Positions 33,465 to 46,230 of a stretch of DNA of 64,000 nt are shown here, one piece after another. Every line of letters starts with the position of its first letter. Position 1 is the stretch's first letter. Position numbers and translations under genes: made by a program. The notes beneath the pieces are model-generated. The model worked only from the letters and a program-made list of their open reading frames with translations, searched no databases and was not told where the DNA came from. The stretch covers positions 1-64,000 of the forward strand of contig CAZNXJ010000022.1 of the NCBI GenBank assembly GCA_964577115.1, read 5' to 3'. This stretch comes from CAZNXJ01 sp964577115 (GTDB taxonomy: Bacteria > Planctomycetota > Planctomycetia > Pirellulales > Pirellulaceae).

Positions 33465-34592
33465 TCAGGTGGTTTCCCAAACGCGGCGAAGGAAGTTGAC
33501 GAAATTGCGCCAGCAGATGTCTTCGATGTCGTCCGCCGAATAGCCGCGGGTGCGGAGCAGCCCGGGCAGTGACTGTAGATCGGCGATGGAGTTCAGATCC
33601 ATCGGCGTCTGTTCCGTTCCGTAGCCGCCGTCCAGATCGGTCCCGATTCCTACGTGCTTCGCATTGCCGGCCAGCTGGCAGACATGGTCGATGTGCTCGC
33701 AGATCCGTTCGATCTTGAGCTGGAAGTCGGTCGGCCGGCTGCGCCGATGGACCCAGCCGGGCACCATCATGATGGCATCGAAGGCCATGCCGAGAATACC
33801 GCCTCGCTCGATGACCGCGCGGATCTGATCATCGGCGAACTGGCGGTTCCACGGCGCGAGCTTCCGAACATTCTGGTGGCTGGCCCACAGGGGCCCATCA
33901 TAAACATCGAGCGCATCCCAGAAGCACTCGTCGCAGAGATGGGTCACATCCAGGATGATCCCGAGACGCTGCATTTCCTTGAGCAGCTCTTTGCCGCGTG
34001 CGGGCAGCGGACCGGCAGCGTCGGTTCCATGCGCGTAAACGCCTGGCCCGTAGTGCGCTGGCCCCAGTGCGCGCAGGCCGTCGGCGTAGCTGCGTTCGAG
34101 GTGATGCAGCGTCACGATCGAATCGGCCCCTTCGAGGCTGAGCACGTAGCCGATGGGCGGCTTGGGAGTGTCCTTGCGTGAATCGGTCACATAGGCCGCT
34201 CCATCGTCGGTGGGCGTGTTCTGCCACAACTCGACCATCGCGTCGAGCTCGGCGCGCGTCGTGATTGGTTTTAGTTCGCCGGCTTCCTCCATCGCGCGGT
34301 ACCAGGCCAGCTGGCCCTGCGTTTGCGCCCAGGCTTGTTCGGGCGAGTTCCATCCGGGCAGGCGGTGGAAGTAGGGGGAGTAGCGGCCGATCTGGGTGGC
34401 CACGCACAGGCCAACTCGACCACGCCGCATCTCGGGAAAGCAGACCGTATTGTTCCCGCGGTCCACTTTGTCCGTCATGTGCTGTTCCCAGCGGCGGATT
34501 TTCTCCTGCGACCAGCGCAAGTCCCGGTTCCATTCGAGGGCGTTCATGCTCAGGTCCAGGTGCGCATCAAAAATCAGGACGGGCGCGGTCAT
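33465..34592 (-). CDS. Membrane dipeptidase-like (peptidase family M19)
   Basis: A 375-residue M19 dipeptidase, a binuclear zinc enzyme of the TIM-barrel amidohydrolase group. Ligands are seen in FDAHLDLSMN (HxD), the bridging Glu in LSLEGAD, and His in DVTHL and ASHQN. GIGTDLDGGYGTEQ holds the catalytic Asp. No signal peptide is visible, so it is probably cytoplasmic. ATG 34592 follows GAGG; the longer reading adds an Arg-rich stretch. The stop lies two bases past the idh stop, so the two genes are convergent and almost touch. It probably hydrolyses dipeptides, as does the divergent M24 peptidase. Confidence 0.93.
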   Translation of the reverse strand: MTAPVLIFDAHLDLSMNALEWNRDLRWSQEKIRRWEQHMTDKVDRGNNTVCFPEMRRGRVGLCVATQIGRYSPYFHRLPGWNSPEQAWAQTQGQLAWYRAMEEAGELKPITTRAELDAMVELWQNTPTDDGAAYVTDSRKDTPKPPIGYVLSLEGADSIVTLHHLERSYADGLRALGPAHYGPGVYAHGTDAAGPLPARGKELLKEMQRLGIILDVTHLCDECFWDALDVYDGPLWASHQNVRKLAPWNRQFADDQIRAVIERGGILGMAFDAIMMVPGWVHRRSRPTDFQLKIERICEHIDHVCQLAGNAKHVGIGTDLDGGYGTEQTPMDLNSIADLQSLPGLLRTRGYSADDIEDICWRNFVNFLRRVWETT

Positions 34593-34926
34593 CGCAGGGG
34601 ATCCTCGAGGTCGGGCAGAGAGGAATGAGGTAGGGCGGCGCTTGGCGGCCACAGCGCTGGATTATCGCAATCCCGAACGCCGACGCCAGAGCCCGCGGAA
34701 CTTCGCGCGGCCCGCGTGCGAGGCGGCTCCGACCGGATTTTCTTGCTCAAACAACGTCCCCCTACACCGGGAAGGACGAGTTGTCCTTATAATCGTTGCA
34801 ATCGGGAATCTTTGCCATCAGTGTGCGCACATTGCGTGCTCTCTCGGTGCCGTACTCTCGGTGGCCACACGGGCTCCGCCAACCCCAGACCCCCAAAGGG
34901 CGCTCGCGGCGACGCGAAAGAACGAG
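34593..34926. other. 334-bp divergent promoter region
   Basis: Separates the M19 dipeptidase (minus) from the M24 peptidase (plus). The M24 frame is open through most of it, but the peptide encoded there is Arg-rich and unlike the family. I see no clear operator, riboswitch or RNA. Confidence 0.5.
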
Positions 34927-36210
34927 ATGAACCTGTTCGATGAGACCTACATACACGCTCGCCGCAAGAAAGCCGAAGCGGCGCTCGGTGCTAACTCGCC
35001 CATCGTGCTGGTGGTGGCGGGAGAGCCGATCGGCAAGCCGGGCGGATTGGATCAAACCTATCCGTTTGTGCCGCATCCGCTGTATTACTGGCTGACCGGT
35101 TCCCGCCGCTGGGGCGGAGTGCTCGCGTGGGAGCCGGATCATGGCTGGACGCATTTCGTGCGGCCGGTGACCGCCGACGAGCGGCTCTGGGAGGGCGGCG
35201 GCACGGCACCCGCCGGAACAAACGTCAGCCAGCTCCCGGAGTGGCTCAGCGCTCGCAGCGGCCGCAGCCTCGTGGTGGTCGGCGCACCGCTTACCAACCT
35301 CCCCACGGCGGACGACAAGGAACGGGCGAGCGAGATTGCCGAGCGACTGGACGCCGTTCGCCGAGCGAAAGACGAAGCCGAGCTCGCGCTTATTCAACGC
35401 GCGATTACGGCGACGGCGGCCGGCTTCCGACGAGCTCGAGAGGTCATTCGCCCCGGCGTGACGGAACGCGAAGTCCGCATCGAGCTGGAGGCGGAGATGT
35501 GGCGCCAGGGGGCGGACGAAGTCGGGTTCGACACGATTGTCGGAGCTGGCTCGAATGCCGCGATTTTGCATTTCGCGCCGTCCCAGCGCGTCGTGGGCCC
35601 CCAGGACGTGGTGCTGGTCGACGCGGGAGGCGCCATCGCCGGCTACACGGCGGACGTCACGCGTACGTTCGCGGCGAGCGGCCAGTTTACGGCCGAGCAG
35701 CAAGCGATCTATGACGTGGTGCTCGCCGGGCAGCAAGCCGCGATCGAGCGTTGCCGCGTGGGCGTCGAGTGGCATGAAGTGCACTATACGGCGGCCCGCA
35801 CCATGGCCCAGGGACTGATCGATCTGGGGATCCTCCGCGGATCGCTCGACGAGGTGCTCGACAACGGCACGATCGCGTTGTTCTTCCCGCACGGCATCGG
35901 CCATATGGTGGGACTGGGCGTGCGGGACGTGGGGGGCCGAGCGCCGGGACGCCCCGAAGGGCGGATCTGCTGCGGGGCCCGCGTCCGCGTCGACTTGCCG
36001 CTCGAAGAAAACTTTCTGATGACCGTCGAGCCCGGACTATACTTTGTGGACGCCATACTGGACGATCCTGAGCGCCGGGCGAAGCATGCCACGCGTGTCA
36101 ATTGGGAGCGGCTGGAAACTTGGCGTCCCGTGGGGGGCGTGCGTATTGAAGATGACGTCCTTGTCACTTTGGATGCGCCGCGTATCCTAACGGCGGAGAT
36201 CCCAAAATAA
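34927..36210 (+). CDS. M24 family metallopeptidase, Xaa-Pro aminopeptidase type
   Basis: A 427-residue pita-bread peptidase. The start at 34927 gives a typical N-terminal domain (MNLFDETYIHARRKKAEA, PFVPHPLYYWLTGS). The five metal ligands are visible: Asp in LVDAGGAIAGYTADVTRTF (both), His in HGIGHMVGLGV, Glu in TVEPGLYF and Glu in GVRIEDDV. It should remove an N-terminal residue preceding proline. The divergent M19 dipeptidase suggests joint use of peptides. Confidence 0.93.
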   Translation: MNLFDETYIHARRKKAEAALGANSPIVLVVAGEPIGKPGGLDQTYPFVPHPLYYWLTGSRRWGGVLAWEPDHGWTHFVRPVTADERLWEGGGTAPAGTNVSQLPEWLSARSGRSLVVVGAPLTNLPTADDKERASEIAERLDAVRRAKDEAELALIQRAITATAAGFRRAREVIRPGVTEREVRIELEAEMWRQGADEVGFDTIVGAGSNAAILHFAPSQRVVGPQDVVLVDAGGAIAGYTADVTRTFAASGQFTAEQQAIYDVVLAGQQAAIERCRVGVEWHEVHYTAARTMAQGLIDLGILRGSLDEVLDNGTIALFFPHGIGHMVGLGVRDVGGRAPGRPEGRICCGARVRVDLPLEENFLMTVEPGLYFVDAILDDPERRAKHATRVNWERLETWRPVGGVRIEDDVLVTLDAPRILTAEIPK

Positions 36211-36411
36211 TCGATACATCGAGAACGCGCGCTGCCGCGACGAACCAGTAGCCTCCGGTCGTCGAGCCGCTCGCGCGGTGCTCGGGAATGCTATCCCCTA
36301 CCTTCCCGCTGGATCGACCCGGCCATGCGGGTGCCCTGTGGCGGCCTGTCAGTTGCACTCACTCCTGGCTCTGTCTGCGCCGTCCCTGCTTAATCAGAAG
36401 GACAGTTCGCC

Positions 36412-39240
<2,829 letters not shown>

Positions 39241-39367
39241 ATATCCTTACAACACAACGGATCCATGGCGCAGCTCGCACTGGTCGAATCGCGTCCTGCG
39301 AGCTGTGCGTTACCTGAACAACCGCCCACACTCAAAAAAGTCTGGCAGCCCGGCTGCCGCAAACAAC

Positions 39368-40693
39368 ATGGCTACGATTGAGCTGAAAGTTCCCAACGTC
39401 GGCGAGTCGATTCAAGAGGTCCAAGTCGCCCAGTGGCTGAAGAAGGTCGGCGACGTGGTGCGCGAGGACGAGACGGTCGTCGAGCTGGACACGGACAAGG
39501 CGTCCGTGGAATTGGCCGCGCCGGCTGCCGGCGTTGTCAGTCGCATTCTGAAGAAGGATGGCGACAAGGTTTCCATCGGGGAAGTGATCGGGATGCTTGA
39601 GCCGGGCGACGGCAGCGCCGCCCCCGCCTCGGACGAATCCAAGCAGCCGGCGGCGAAGGCCGAGGCCGCTCCGAGCGCCGAACCCTCGACCGACTCGCCG
39701 GCCCGCGCCGACGACCAGCGCCGCGCGGCGGAAGCGTCGCGCGAGCGTGTACCGCGTCCTGTGCTGACACCTTCGGCGCGCCGTGAGCTGCACAAACACG
39801 GTCTGCGGCCGGATGATATTGCGGCCGATGGCGAACGGCTGCGCCGCGAGGATGTCGTCCGCGCGGTCGAATCCGGGCAGCGTGAAGCACCCAGCTCGCA
39901 GCCGGCCGCAGCCACGACAGCACCACGAACCGCCGCCAAAACGGCGGCCCCCGCTCCGCCGTCGTCGGCTTATAACCCCGAGGACGATCGGCTGCTGGAG
40001 GAGGTGGTGCCGATGAGCCTCATCCGGCGGCGCATTGCCGCTCGACTGGTCGAAGCCCAGCATCGAGCCGCGTTGCTGACGACGTTCAACGAGGTCGATC
40101 TCGGAGCCGTCATCGAGTTGCGCAAGACGCATGGCGAGAAATTCCTGGCCAAGTACGGCACGAAGCTCGGCTTTATGTCCTTCTTCGTCAAAGCGTCGGT
40201 CGAAGCGCTCAAGCAGTCGCCGGAGATCAACGCGGAGATCCGCAACGACACGCAGATTGTTTACCGGAACTATTATCACATCGGTATCGCTATTGGCGGC
40301 GGCCGAGGGCTTGTGGTTCCCGTACTGCGGCACGCTGATCGGTTGAGTTTCGCCGAGATCGAACTGGCGATCGCCGATTTCGCTCAGCGCGCCGAAAAGA
40401 ACAAGCTCGAACCGAAAGAGCTCGAAGGCGGCACCTTCACGATCAGCAACGGCGGCATCTATGGATCGCTGCTCTCGACACCCATCGTCAATCCACCCCA
40501 GAGCGGCGTACTGGGGATGCACACCATCCAGGAACGCCCGGTTGCGCGGAACGGCCAGGTCGTCATTCGCCCGATGATGTATCTGGCGCTCTCATACGAC
40601 CACCGCATCGTGGACGGCCGCGAAGCGGTGACGTTCCTGCGGCGTATCAAAGAGACGCTCGAAGATCCCGCGCGGATGTTGCTCGAAATTTAA
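39368..40693 (+). CDS. sucB: Dihydrolipoyllysine-residue succinyltransferase (E2)
   Basis: A 441-residue E2 core. One N-terminal lipoyl domain has the lipoylated Lys in ELDTDKASVE. After an Ala/Pro-rich linker comes a peripheral subunit-binding domain (TPSARRELHKHGLRPDDI). The catalytic domain contains ISNGGIYGSLLSTPIVNPPQ, LGMHTIQERPVARNGQ and the active-site motif SYDHRIVDGREAVTFL (His and Asp). The end is PARMLLEI. The start at 39368 matches the family opening (ATIELKVPNVGESI). No E3 (lipoamide dehydrogenase) gene lies in the window. Confidence 0.97.
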   Translation: MATIELKVPNVGESIQEVQVAQWLKKVGDVVREDETVVELDTDKASVELAAPAAGVVSRILKKDGDKVSIGEVIGMLEPGDGSAAPASDESKQPAAKAEAAPSAEPSTDSPARADDQRRAAEASRERVPRPVLTPSARRELHKHGLRPDDIAADGERLRREDVVRAVESGQREAPSSQPAAATTAPRTAAKTAAPAPPSSAYNPEDDRLLEEVVPMSLIRRRIAARLVEAQHRAALLTTFNEVDLGAVIELRKTHGEKFLAKYGTKLGFMSFFVKASVEALKQSPEINAEIRNDTQIVYRNYYHIGIAIGGGRGLVVPVLRHADRLSFAEIELAIADFAQRAEKNKLEPKELEGGTFTISNGGIYGSLLSTPIVNPPQSGVLGMHTIQERPVARNGQVVIRPMMYLALSYDHRIVDGREAVTFLRRIKETLEDPARMLLEI

Positions 40694-40873
40694 CGGCGAG
40701 GCAAACCGCGCGAGTGCGTTCATCGGCGCATGGGCGGAAACGCGCGATTACAAGTTGGCACATAGACAGGCACATAGCCGCCGGGGGCGTCGCGGCGGTC
40801 ATGCCGCGGCGCGGCGCCCGGCCGGCGTTGGATCGTAATCTTGCGTTCACGCGATTCCCGCGCGCCGCGGCGA

Positions 40874-42313
40874 TTACCCGTCGAGGATGTCGGTGATGGG
40901 CCGGCCACCGTGCAGGATGCTGAGGGGGCGGCCGAGTCGGTCGGGGACCATGGTGTGCAGGTCGATGCCCAGTGCGTGATAGATAGTCGCGCAGATGTCC
41001 GACGTGCTAACCGGGCGATCCTTCACAAACGCCGCCTGCTCGTCCGACTCGCCATAGACCGTTCCGCCTCGAATGCCGGCACCGAAGAACACGGTCCCGT
41101 AGCAGAACGTCCAGTGGTCGCGCCCTCCACTGGCGTTGATGCGGGGCGTGCGCCCCATTTCGCTCGTAATGACGACCAGCGTTTCATCGAGCAGCCCGCG
41201 TGCGTCCAGGTCTTCCAGAAGCGCGCTGACCGTTTGATCGAGTTGCGGTAGCCGCCGCTCGCGAAGGATGCTGAAGTTGTTTGTGTGCGTGTCCCAGGCG
41301 TCGTAGTCGATTTTGACGCGGTCCCAGAACAGGTCCCACGTGACATTGACGAACCGGACATTGGCTTCTATCAGCCGGCGAGCAATCAACGAGCAGTTAC
41401 CGAACAGCGTCTTTCCGTAACGCTCGACGAGCGCCGGATCCTCGCCCGAGAGATCAAAGGCCTCACGGGCGGAGGTCGACGTGAGGATCGTGTAGGCCTG
41501 CTGCTTGTCGCGTTCGAGCTGCGCGACACGGCCTGAGTTTTCAACCTTGCGTAGCGTACGGTCGAACTGCGCAAGCAGGGAGTGGCGCTGGTCGAGACGA
41601 TCGAGCGAGATGTCGTCGGGCAGGGCTGTGTTCGATAGCTGTGGCATGCCGCGCACGACGCGTGGCCGCCCGGGTGCCGGCTCCGGTTCGTCGTCGTCGC
41701 CGTACGGCCGACATTCGGTGAACAAGGGGTCGTAGCGCTTGCCGAGGAACCCGGCATAGGGACCTGGGCGCCGAATGGCCTGGCCCCAGCCGAGGTAGCA
41801 CGGCATGTACACGTACGACGGTAGGTCGCCCACATCGCCGTGCAGATAGCGATAAATCGATCCCATGCTCGGCGGATATTCGTCCTTGGTGATCGTGATG
41901 TCACCCAGAGGGACTTCGTGGCCCGTGTAGCTGGGCAGCGTGTTGTGGCAGCCCGCTTTGTGGTTCACCGAGCGAACGATTGCGGCTCGGTGCATCCACT
42001 GCGCGGTCTTCGGCAGCAACTCGCAGATTTGAATCCCGGAAACGTTCGTGCTGATCGGCTTGAACTGTGTCCGTACCTCGGACGGCGCTTCCGGCTTCAG
42101 GTCCCACATATCCTGCGTCGGGGCGCCGCCGAGCAGGTAGAGCACGATCACGTTCTTGGCTTTGCCTCGTCCGCTGCCACCGCTGACGGACTCGGCACGT
42201 AACAGATCGGCCAGAGAGAAACCGCCCAAGGCGGTGAGAGCTCCGGCCTTCAAAGTCTCACGGCGGGTAAGACCATCACAGCAGCGGCGCGGACTACCGA
42301 GCACCGTGACCAT
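40874..42313 (-). CDS. DUF1501 protein, solo type
   Basis: A 479-residue DUF1501 protein. The start at 42313 follows GGAGAGC at good spacing and gives a Tat-like N-terminus (LTRRETLKAGALTALGG). Landmarks are LGGAPTQDMWDLKPEAP, TSEMGRTPRI (Met replacing the usual Phe) and GRDHWTFCY; the end is GRPITDILDG. It lies 157 bp downstream of another DUF1501 gene on the same strand, a tandem pair with no PSD1 gene. Substrate unknown. Confidence 0.9.
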   Translation of the reverse strand: MVTVLGSPRRCCDGLTRRETLKAGALTALGGFSLADLLRAESVSGGSGRGKAKNVIVLYLLGGAPTQDMWDLKPEAPSEVRTQFKPISTNVSGIQICELLPKTAQWMHRAAIVRSVNHKAGCHNTLPSYTGHEVPLGDITITKDEYPPSMGSIYRYLHGDVGDLPSYVYMPCYLGWGQAIRRPGPYAGFLGKRYDPLFTECRPYGDDDEPEPAPGRPRVVRGMPQLSNTALPDDISLDRLDQRHSLLAQFDRTLRKVENSGRVAQLERDKQQAYTILTSTSAREAFDLSGEDPALVERYGKTLFGNCSLIARRLIEANVRFVNVTWDLFWDRVKIDYDAWDTHTNNFSILRERRLPQLDQTVSALLEDLDARGLLDETLVVITSEMGRTPRINASGGRDHWTFCYGTVFFGAGIRGGTVYGESDEQAAFVKDRPVSTSDICATIYHALGIDLHTMVPDRLGRPLSILHGGRPITDILDG

Positions 42314-42470
42314 GCGAAGCTCTCCGCGTGGCAAAGAATGGTAGGTCAGAACGGATGGCAGTACAGGGGCGGCATCAGGCGATTTATCCGCTATGCGGGA
42401 GGACGTGTTCGGGTTCTTCTGCGGTTCAAAGTGGCTCTTGGCGGCGTCCACGGGTGCGCGTGGATCGCGG

Positions 42471-43898
42471 TCACACGGACTGAGCCCCCAGCTCGGCAAT
42501 CGGTCCGCCTTGGCGGAGGATGGGGATTGGCCGCCCGGTAAAGTCGGGAATCGCCATGTGCTCGTAATCGATGCCCAGGTGTTTGTAAATCGTCGCGAGA
42601 AAATCTCCCGGCGAGAGCCGGCGTTCGATGACTTCCTCGCCGCGAGCGTCGGTGGCGCCGATGACCTGGCCCGTGCGCATCCCGCCGCCGGCGAAGAGGA
42701 TCGAGTTGGCTTGAGGCCAATGGTCGCGTCCGGGCTGCACGGTACCCGCCGGGCCGCTCGCCACGCCGCCCCCGCTGCTCGCCACGTGGCTGATTCGTGG
42801 TGTGCGGCCGAATTCGCCGCCGACGATGACAAGCACGTCGCGATCGAGCCCGCGCTCGTAGATGTCTTCGATCAGCGCGGTTACTGCCTGGTCGAAAAAC
42901 GGCATGCGGTACTTCAGGGCATCGAAGACGTGATGGTTGACCGCATGGTCATCCCAGTTCTGGACGCGCCCGCACAGCGGCCCGGTCAGTTCGGTCGTGA
43001 TAATCTCGACGCCGGCTTCGACGAGTCGCCGGGCCATCAGGCACTGCTGCCCCCATTGATTCATGCCGTAGCGCTCGCGCACATGCGCGGGTTCCTGTGT
43101 CAGGTCGAAGGCCGCTCGCGCTTCGGGACTCGTTAATAGGCTCATGGCCTGCGCCTGGAACCGATCAACGGCTTCCATCCCGCCCGACGAGTCGAGCGTG
43201 GAAGCCAGGCGATCTAGATCTTCACGCAGCGAAATGCGTTCGGCGAGCCGCTGCACCTGGCTCTCGTCTCGCATACCGATGTTCGGCACTTCGAAGCGCG
43301 GGTTGCTCGGGTCGCCGCGCACGGCAAAAGGTTCGTACGAAGGGCCGAGGTAAGCGGGACCGGCGATCTGAAAATTGTCGTAGTTCGTTACGGGATTCAC
43401 GCCGACGTAATTCGGCAGTGCTCGGTTCGGGTCAAACCGCGCATAGTGGGCGATTGACATCCAGTCGGGATAGACGGGCTTGGGTTTATCGGCGGCGTCC
43501 GGATCGCCGGAAAGCATCTGGAGCGATCCGGCCGGATGGCCGCCACCCGTGTGAGCGAACGAACGCACGACGTTGTAGCGATCGGCGATCTTCGCCAGGC
43601 GAGGAAGGAGTTCGCAGATCTGTAGGCCGGGCACATTGGTGCTGATCGGCCGGAACGGTCCGCGGTATTCCGCCGGAGCATCCGGTTTCGGGTCGAACGA
43701 CTCGAGGTGGCTTATCCCGCCGCGACACCAGACAAGAATGACTGATGTGCGGCGCTTGAGCTGCTCGCCCGCAAGGGCGCGATATTGATAGAGTCCCTGA
43801 AGGCTCAACGCCCCAAACAATTGCAAACCGAACTGTAGGAATTCGCGGCGGCCGTAGCCGACCCGACGACGATCTGCTGAAACTTGGGGTGCTTGCAT
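42471..43898 (-). CDS. DUF1501 protein, solo type, tandem partner
   Basis: A 475-residue DUF1501 protein. ATG 43898 gives a Tat-like start (GYGRREFLQFGLQLFGALSL); an ATG 30 codons upstream is also open and no ribosome site decides between them. Landmarks are CRGGISHLESFDPKPDAP, GGEFGRTPRI and GRDHWPQANS, and the end is GRPIPILRQGGP. It is the upstream member of the tandem with the gene at 40874-42313. Substrate unknown. Confidence 0.9.
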   Translation of the reverse strand: MQAPQVSADRRRVGYGRREFLQFGLQLFGALSLQGLYQYRALAGEQLKRRTSVILVWCRGGISHLESFDPKPDAPAEYRGPFRPISTNVPGLQICELLPRLAKIADRYNVVRSFAHTGGGHPAGSLQMLSGDPDAADKPKPVYPDWMSIAHYARFDPNRALPNYVGVNPVTNYDNFQIAGPAYLGPSYEPFAVRGDPSNPRFEVPNIGMRDESQVQRLAERISLREDLDRLASTLDSSGGMEAVDRFQAQAMSLLTSPEARAAFDLTQEPAHVRERYGMNQWGQQCLMARRLVEAGVEIITTELTGPLCGRVQNWDDHAVNHHVFDALKYRMPFFDQAVTALIEDIYERGLDRDVLVIVGGEFGRTPRISHVASSGGGVASGPAGTVQPGRDHWPQANSILFAGGGMRTGQVIGATDARGEEVIERRLSPGDFLATIYKHLGIDYEHMAIPDFTGRPIPILRQGGPIAELGAQSV

Positions 43899-44283
43899 AA
43901 ACACGGACAAAACAAGATCCTTCGTCTGGGTGAATCGTGAATCACTCGCTACGATGGCGGCACCGAAGGATGGAAGTCCCTGCGGCAAGCTCCTCGCGCC
44001 AGCGCGCAGCGAGCTACGTTATGGGCAGGAGTTATGCAGCCGCGGCGAGGGTGCCGCAGTACATCAACCGCTTAGCGCAATCGTCCGCGACGTCGATTAT
44101 GTGCACATTGCGCACCAGGGGGGAGGTTGCCAGTCGCGCGAGCCGGACGAATGCTAGCGCGCGGCAGGTGGGCTTTTCTCTAAGGTATTTCCGTAGGACC
44201 ATTGTGCCGGGCCACCGCGCGTCGAGCAAGTGTGAACTGTACAAATGGCGCTTCGTCGGACAGGTAAGTGAAAGGGACGCCGT
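43899..44283. other. 385-bp divergent promoter region
   Basis: Between the DUF1501 tandem (minus) and the antiporter gene (plus). No plausible ORF, RNA gene or riboswitch was found. A weak ORF at 43930-44157 was judged to be chance. Confidence 0.5.
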
Positions 44284-46131
44284 TTGGCCGAAACGCAATT
44301 AATCGGACTTGCCAGCATCTTCGTACTGGGCGTGGGTGCCCAATGGTTCGCCTGGCGTATGCAGTTGCCGTCGATCCTGATGCTGCTGCTATTGGGGTTT
44401 ATCGGCGGCTCGGTGCTGAATCTGGTGAATCCAGACACGCTGCTGGGGGACCTGCTGTTTCCCGTGCTCTCCCTTTCGGTGGCCCTAATTCTCTTCGAGG
44501 GGGGGCTCAGCCTGCGCGTGCGCGAACTACGCGAGATCGGCGGCGCTTTGGGAAAGCTGCTGACTGTGGGGGTGGTGGTTACGTGGGTTCTCGCCACGGC
44601 CGGAGCGTACTGGATCCTCGACTTCCCCGGCGTTACCTCGCTGTTACTCGGCGCCATCCTCGTCGTCACCGGTCCCACGGTCATCGGTCCCATGCTGCGC
44701 CATATCCGGCCAATTGGCCGGGTGACGCCCATCGCGAAGTGGGAAGGCATCGTGATCGACCCGATCGGTGCGACGCTGGCCATCCTCGTGTTTGAGGCCG
44801 AATCCTCGGTTCGCAGCGCCGACTTCGCTACCGCCACCATGCATGCGCTGGGAGGCCTCCTGCGAACGACCCTCCTGGGAACGCTGATCGGCGCGGTGGC
44901 CGCGGGGCTGATCGTTCTGCTCATCAAACGCTACTGGATTCCGGATTATCTCCAGAGCCCGATGACGCTGATGATGGTCGTTGCCGGCTTCGCCGCGTCG
45001 AATCTCCTCCAGGCCGAATCCGGCCTGCTCACGGTAACGGTCATGGGCATTGTGCTGGCTAACCAGACGTTCGTCTCCATGAAGCCGATTATGGAGTTTA
45101 AAGAGAGCCTTTCGGTGCTGCTGATTTCCAGCGTATTTATCTTACTGTCCGCGCGACTGGACCCGAGCGAGCTGACGGCGCTTGGTTGGCGTGGCCCCGC
45201 GTACCTCGCCTTTTTGATGCTCGTGGTGCGGCCGGCGAGCGTCATGATTTCGTCGATCGGTTCGGAACTGACCTGGAACGAGCGAATTTTTCTTTCGTGG
45301 CTCGCGCCGCGCGGTATCGTGGCGGCGGCTGTCGCGTCGGTGTTTGCGCTCCGCATGGGCGATGCGGGTGCCGGCCTGGTTCCGGCCATGTTCCTGGTCA
45401 TTGTGGGAACCGTGCTGACATACGGGCTCACGTCGCCCTGGCTGGCTCGGAAGCTGAAGTTGGCAACGCCGAACCCGCAAGGCTTGCTGATCGTCGGCGC
45501 GCACCCGTTTGCGCGGTCGCTCGCGCTTACGCTCCAGGACAACGGCTTCTCGGTGCAGCTCGTCGACAAAAACTGGTGGAACGTCTACGAAGCGCGCTTC
45601 ATGGGCCTCACCGCTCATCAAGCAGATATCCTCTCCGAGAACATCCTCGATGAGTTGAATCTCGGCGGGCTGGGACGCTTCTTGGCCTTGACGCCGAACG
45701 ACGAGGTGAACTCGCTGGCTGTCGCGCATTTGCAAGAGTTCTTCGGCCGCGTGAACGTTTTTCGGCTCGCGCCGACCGTCGATCCGAATGCCAAGAAACC
45801 GTCACCCCACTTGCAGCTCGGCCGCATCCTCTTTGGCAAAAACGTGACCTACAACGAACTCAAACGCCGCATGGAGGAAGGCGCCACGATCAAGGCGATC
45901 AAGTTAACCAACGAGTACACTTACGAGGACTATCAGCAGCAATATGGCGCCCGGGCGCTGACGCTATTCGTTATCACCAGCCCGGATCGGCTCATGATCA
46001 ACATCGTCGGGACGACGACCAAACCGAAAGCCGGCCAGACCATCATCAGCCTGCTTGAACCCGAGCCGAGCCGCTCGCAGAACACGCCGGAATCGTTTAC
46101 CGGCGAGCGGCTGAAGGAGACGGGAGAGTAG
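44284..46131 (+). CDS. CPA-type cation:proton antiporter with C-terminal TrkA-N domain
   Basis: A 615-residue membrane transporter. The TTG start is supported by AAAGGGA six bases upstream. About twelve hydrophobic helices occupy residues 1-395 with the antiporter landmarks LSVALILFEGGLSLR, VVTGPTVIGPML and EGIVIDPIGATLAIL (ion-binding Asp) and SWLAPRGIVAAAVASVFAL. Residues about 400-515 form a TrkA-N/Rossmann domain (LLIVGAHPFARSLALTLQDN, LVDKN), which suggests nucleotide or K+ regulation. It is of the NhaP/KefB-like CPA superfamily and probably exchanges Na+ or K+ for H+. Convergent with the coiled-coil protein gene. Confidence 0.92.
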   Translation: MAETQLIGLASIFVLGVGAQWFAWRMQLPSILMLLLLGFIGGSVLNLVNPDTLLGDLLFPVLSLSVALILFEGGLSLRVRELREIGGALGKLLTVGVVVTWVLATAGAYWILDFPGVTSLLLGAILVVTGPTVIGPMLRHIRPIGRVTPIAKWEGIVIDPIGATLAILVFEAESSVRSADFATATMHALGGLLRTTLLGTLIGAVAAGLIVLLIKRYWIPDYLQSPMTLMMVVAGFAASNLLQAESGLLTVTVMGIVLANQTFVSMKPIMEFKESLSVLLISSVFILLSARLDPSELTALGWRGPAYLAFLMLVVRPASVMISSIGSELTWNERIFLSWLAPRGIVAAAVASVFALRMGDAGAGLVPAMFLVIVGTVLTYGLTSPWLARKLKLATPNPQGLLIVGAHPFARSLALTLQDNGFSVQLVDKNWWNVYEARFMGLTAHQADILSENILDELNLGGLGRFLALTPNDEVNSLAVAHLQEFFGRVNVFRLAPTVDPNAKKPSPHLQLGRILFGKNVTYNELKRRMEEGATIKAIKLTNEYTYEDYQQQYGARALTLFVITSPDRLMINIVGTTTKPKAGQTIISLLEPEPSRSQNTPESFTGERLKETGE

Positions 46132-46230
46132 GGAGAGGCAAAACCCGCGGGCGTGGCGCGCTGGGCAGCACCGGCGAACAGCGCAGCGCGAATGACCACT
46201 GTGGCGCGTCTCGCCGCTGAAACGGCTGCC

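Noticed and set aside
34396..34926. N-terminal extension of 177 residues for the M24 peptidase
   Set aside because: The extension is Arg-rich and unlike the family; a normal M24 N-terminus begins at 34927.
39332..40522. 396-codon minus-strand ORF
   Set aside because: Antisense shadow of sucB, which is unambiguous.
42314..42832. N-terminal extension of the DUF1501 protein at 40874-42313
   Set aside because: The extension overlaps the next DUF1501 gene and lacks similarity; a ribosome site and Tat-like motif define the start at 42313.
43930..44157. Small plus-strand ORF in the divergent region
   Set aside because: No ribosome site and no protein character; considered chance.
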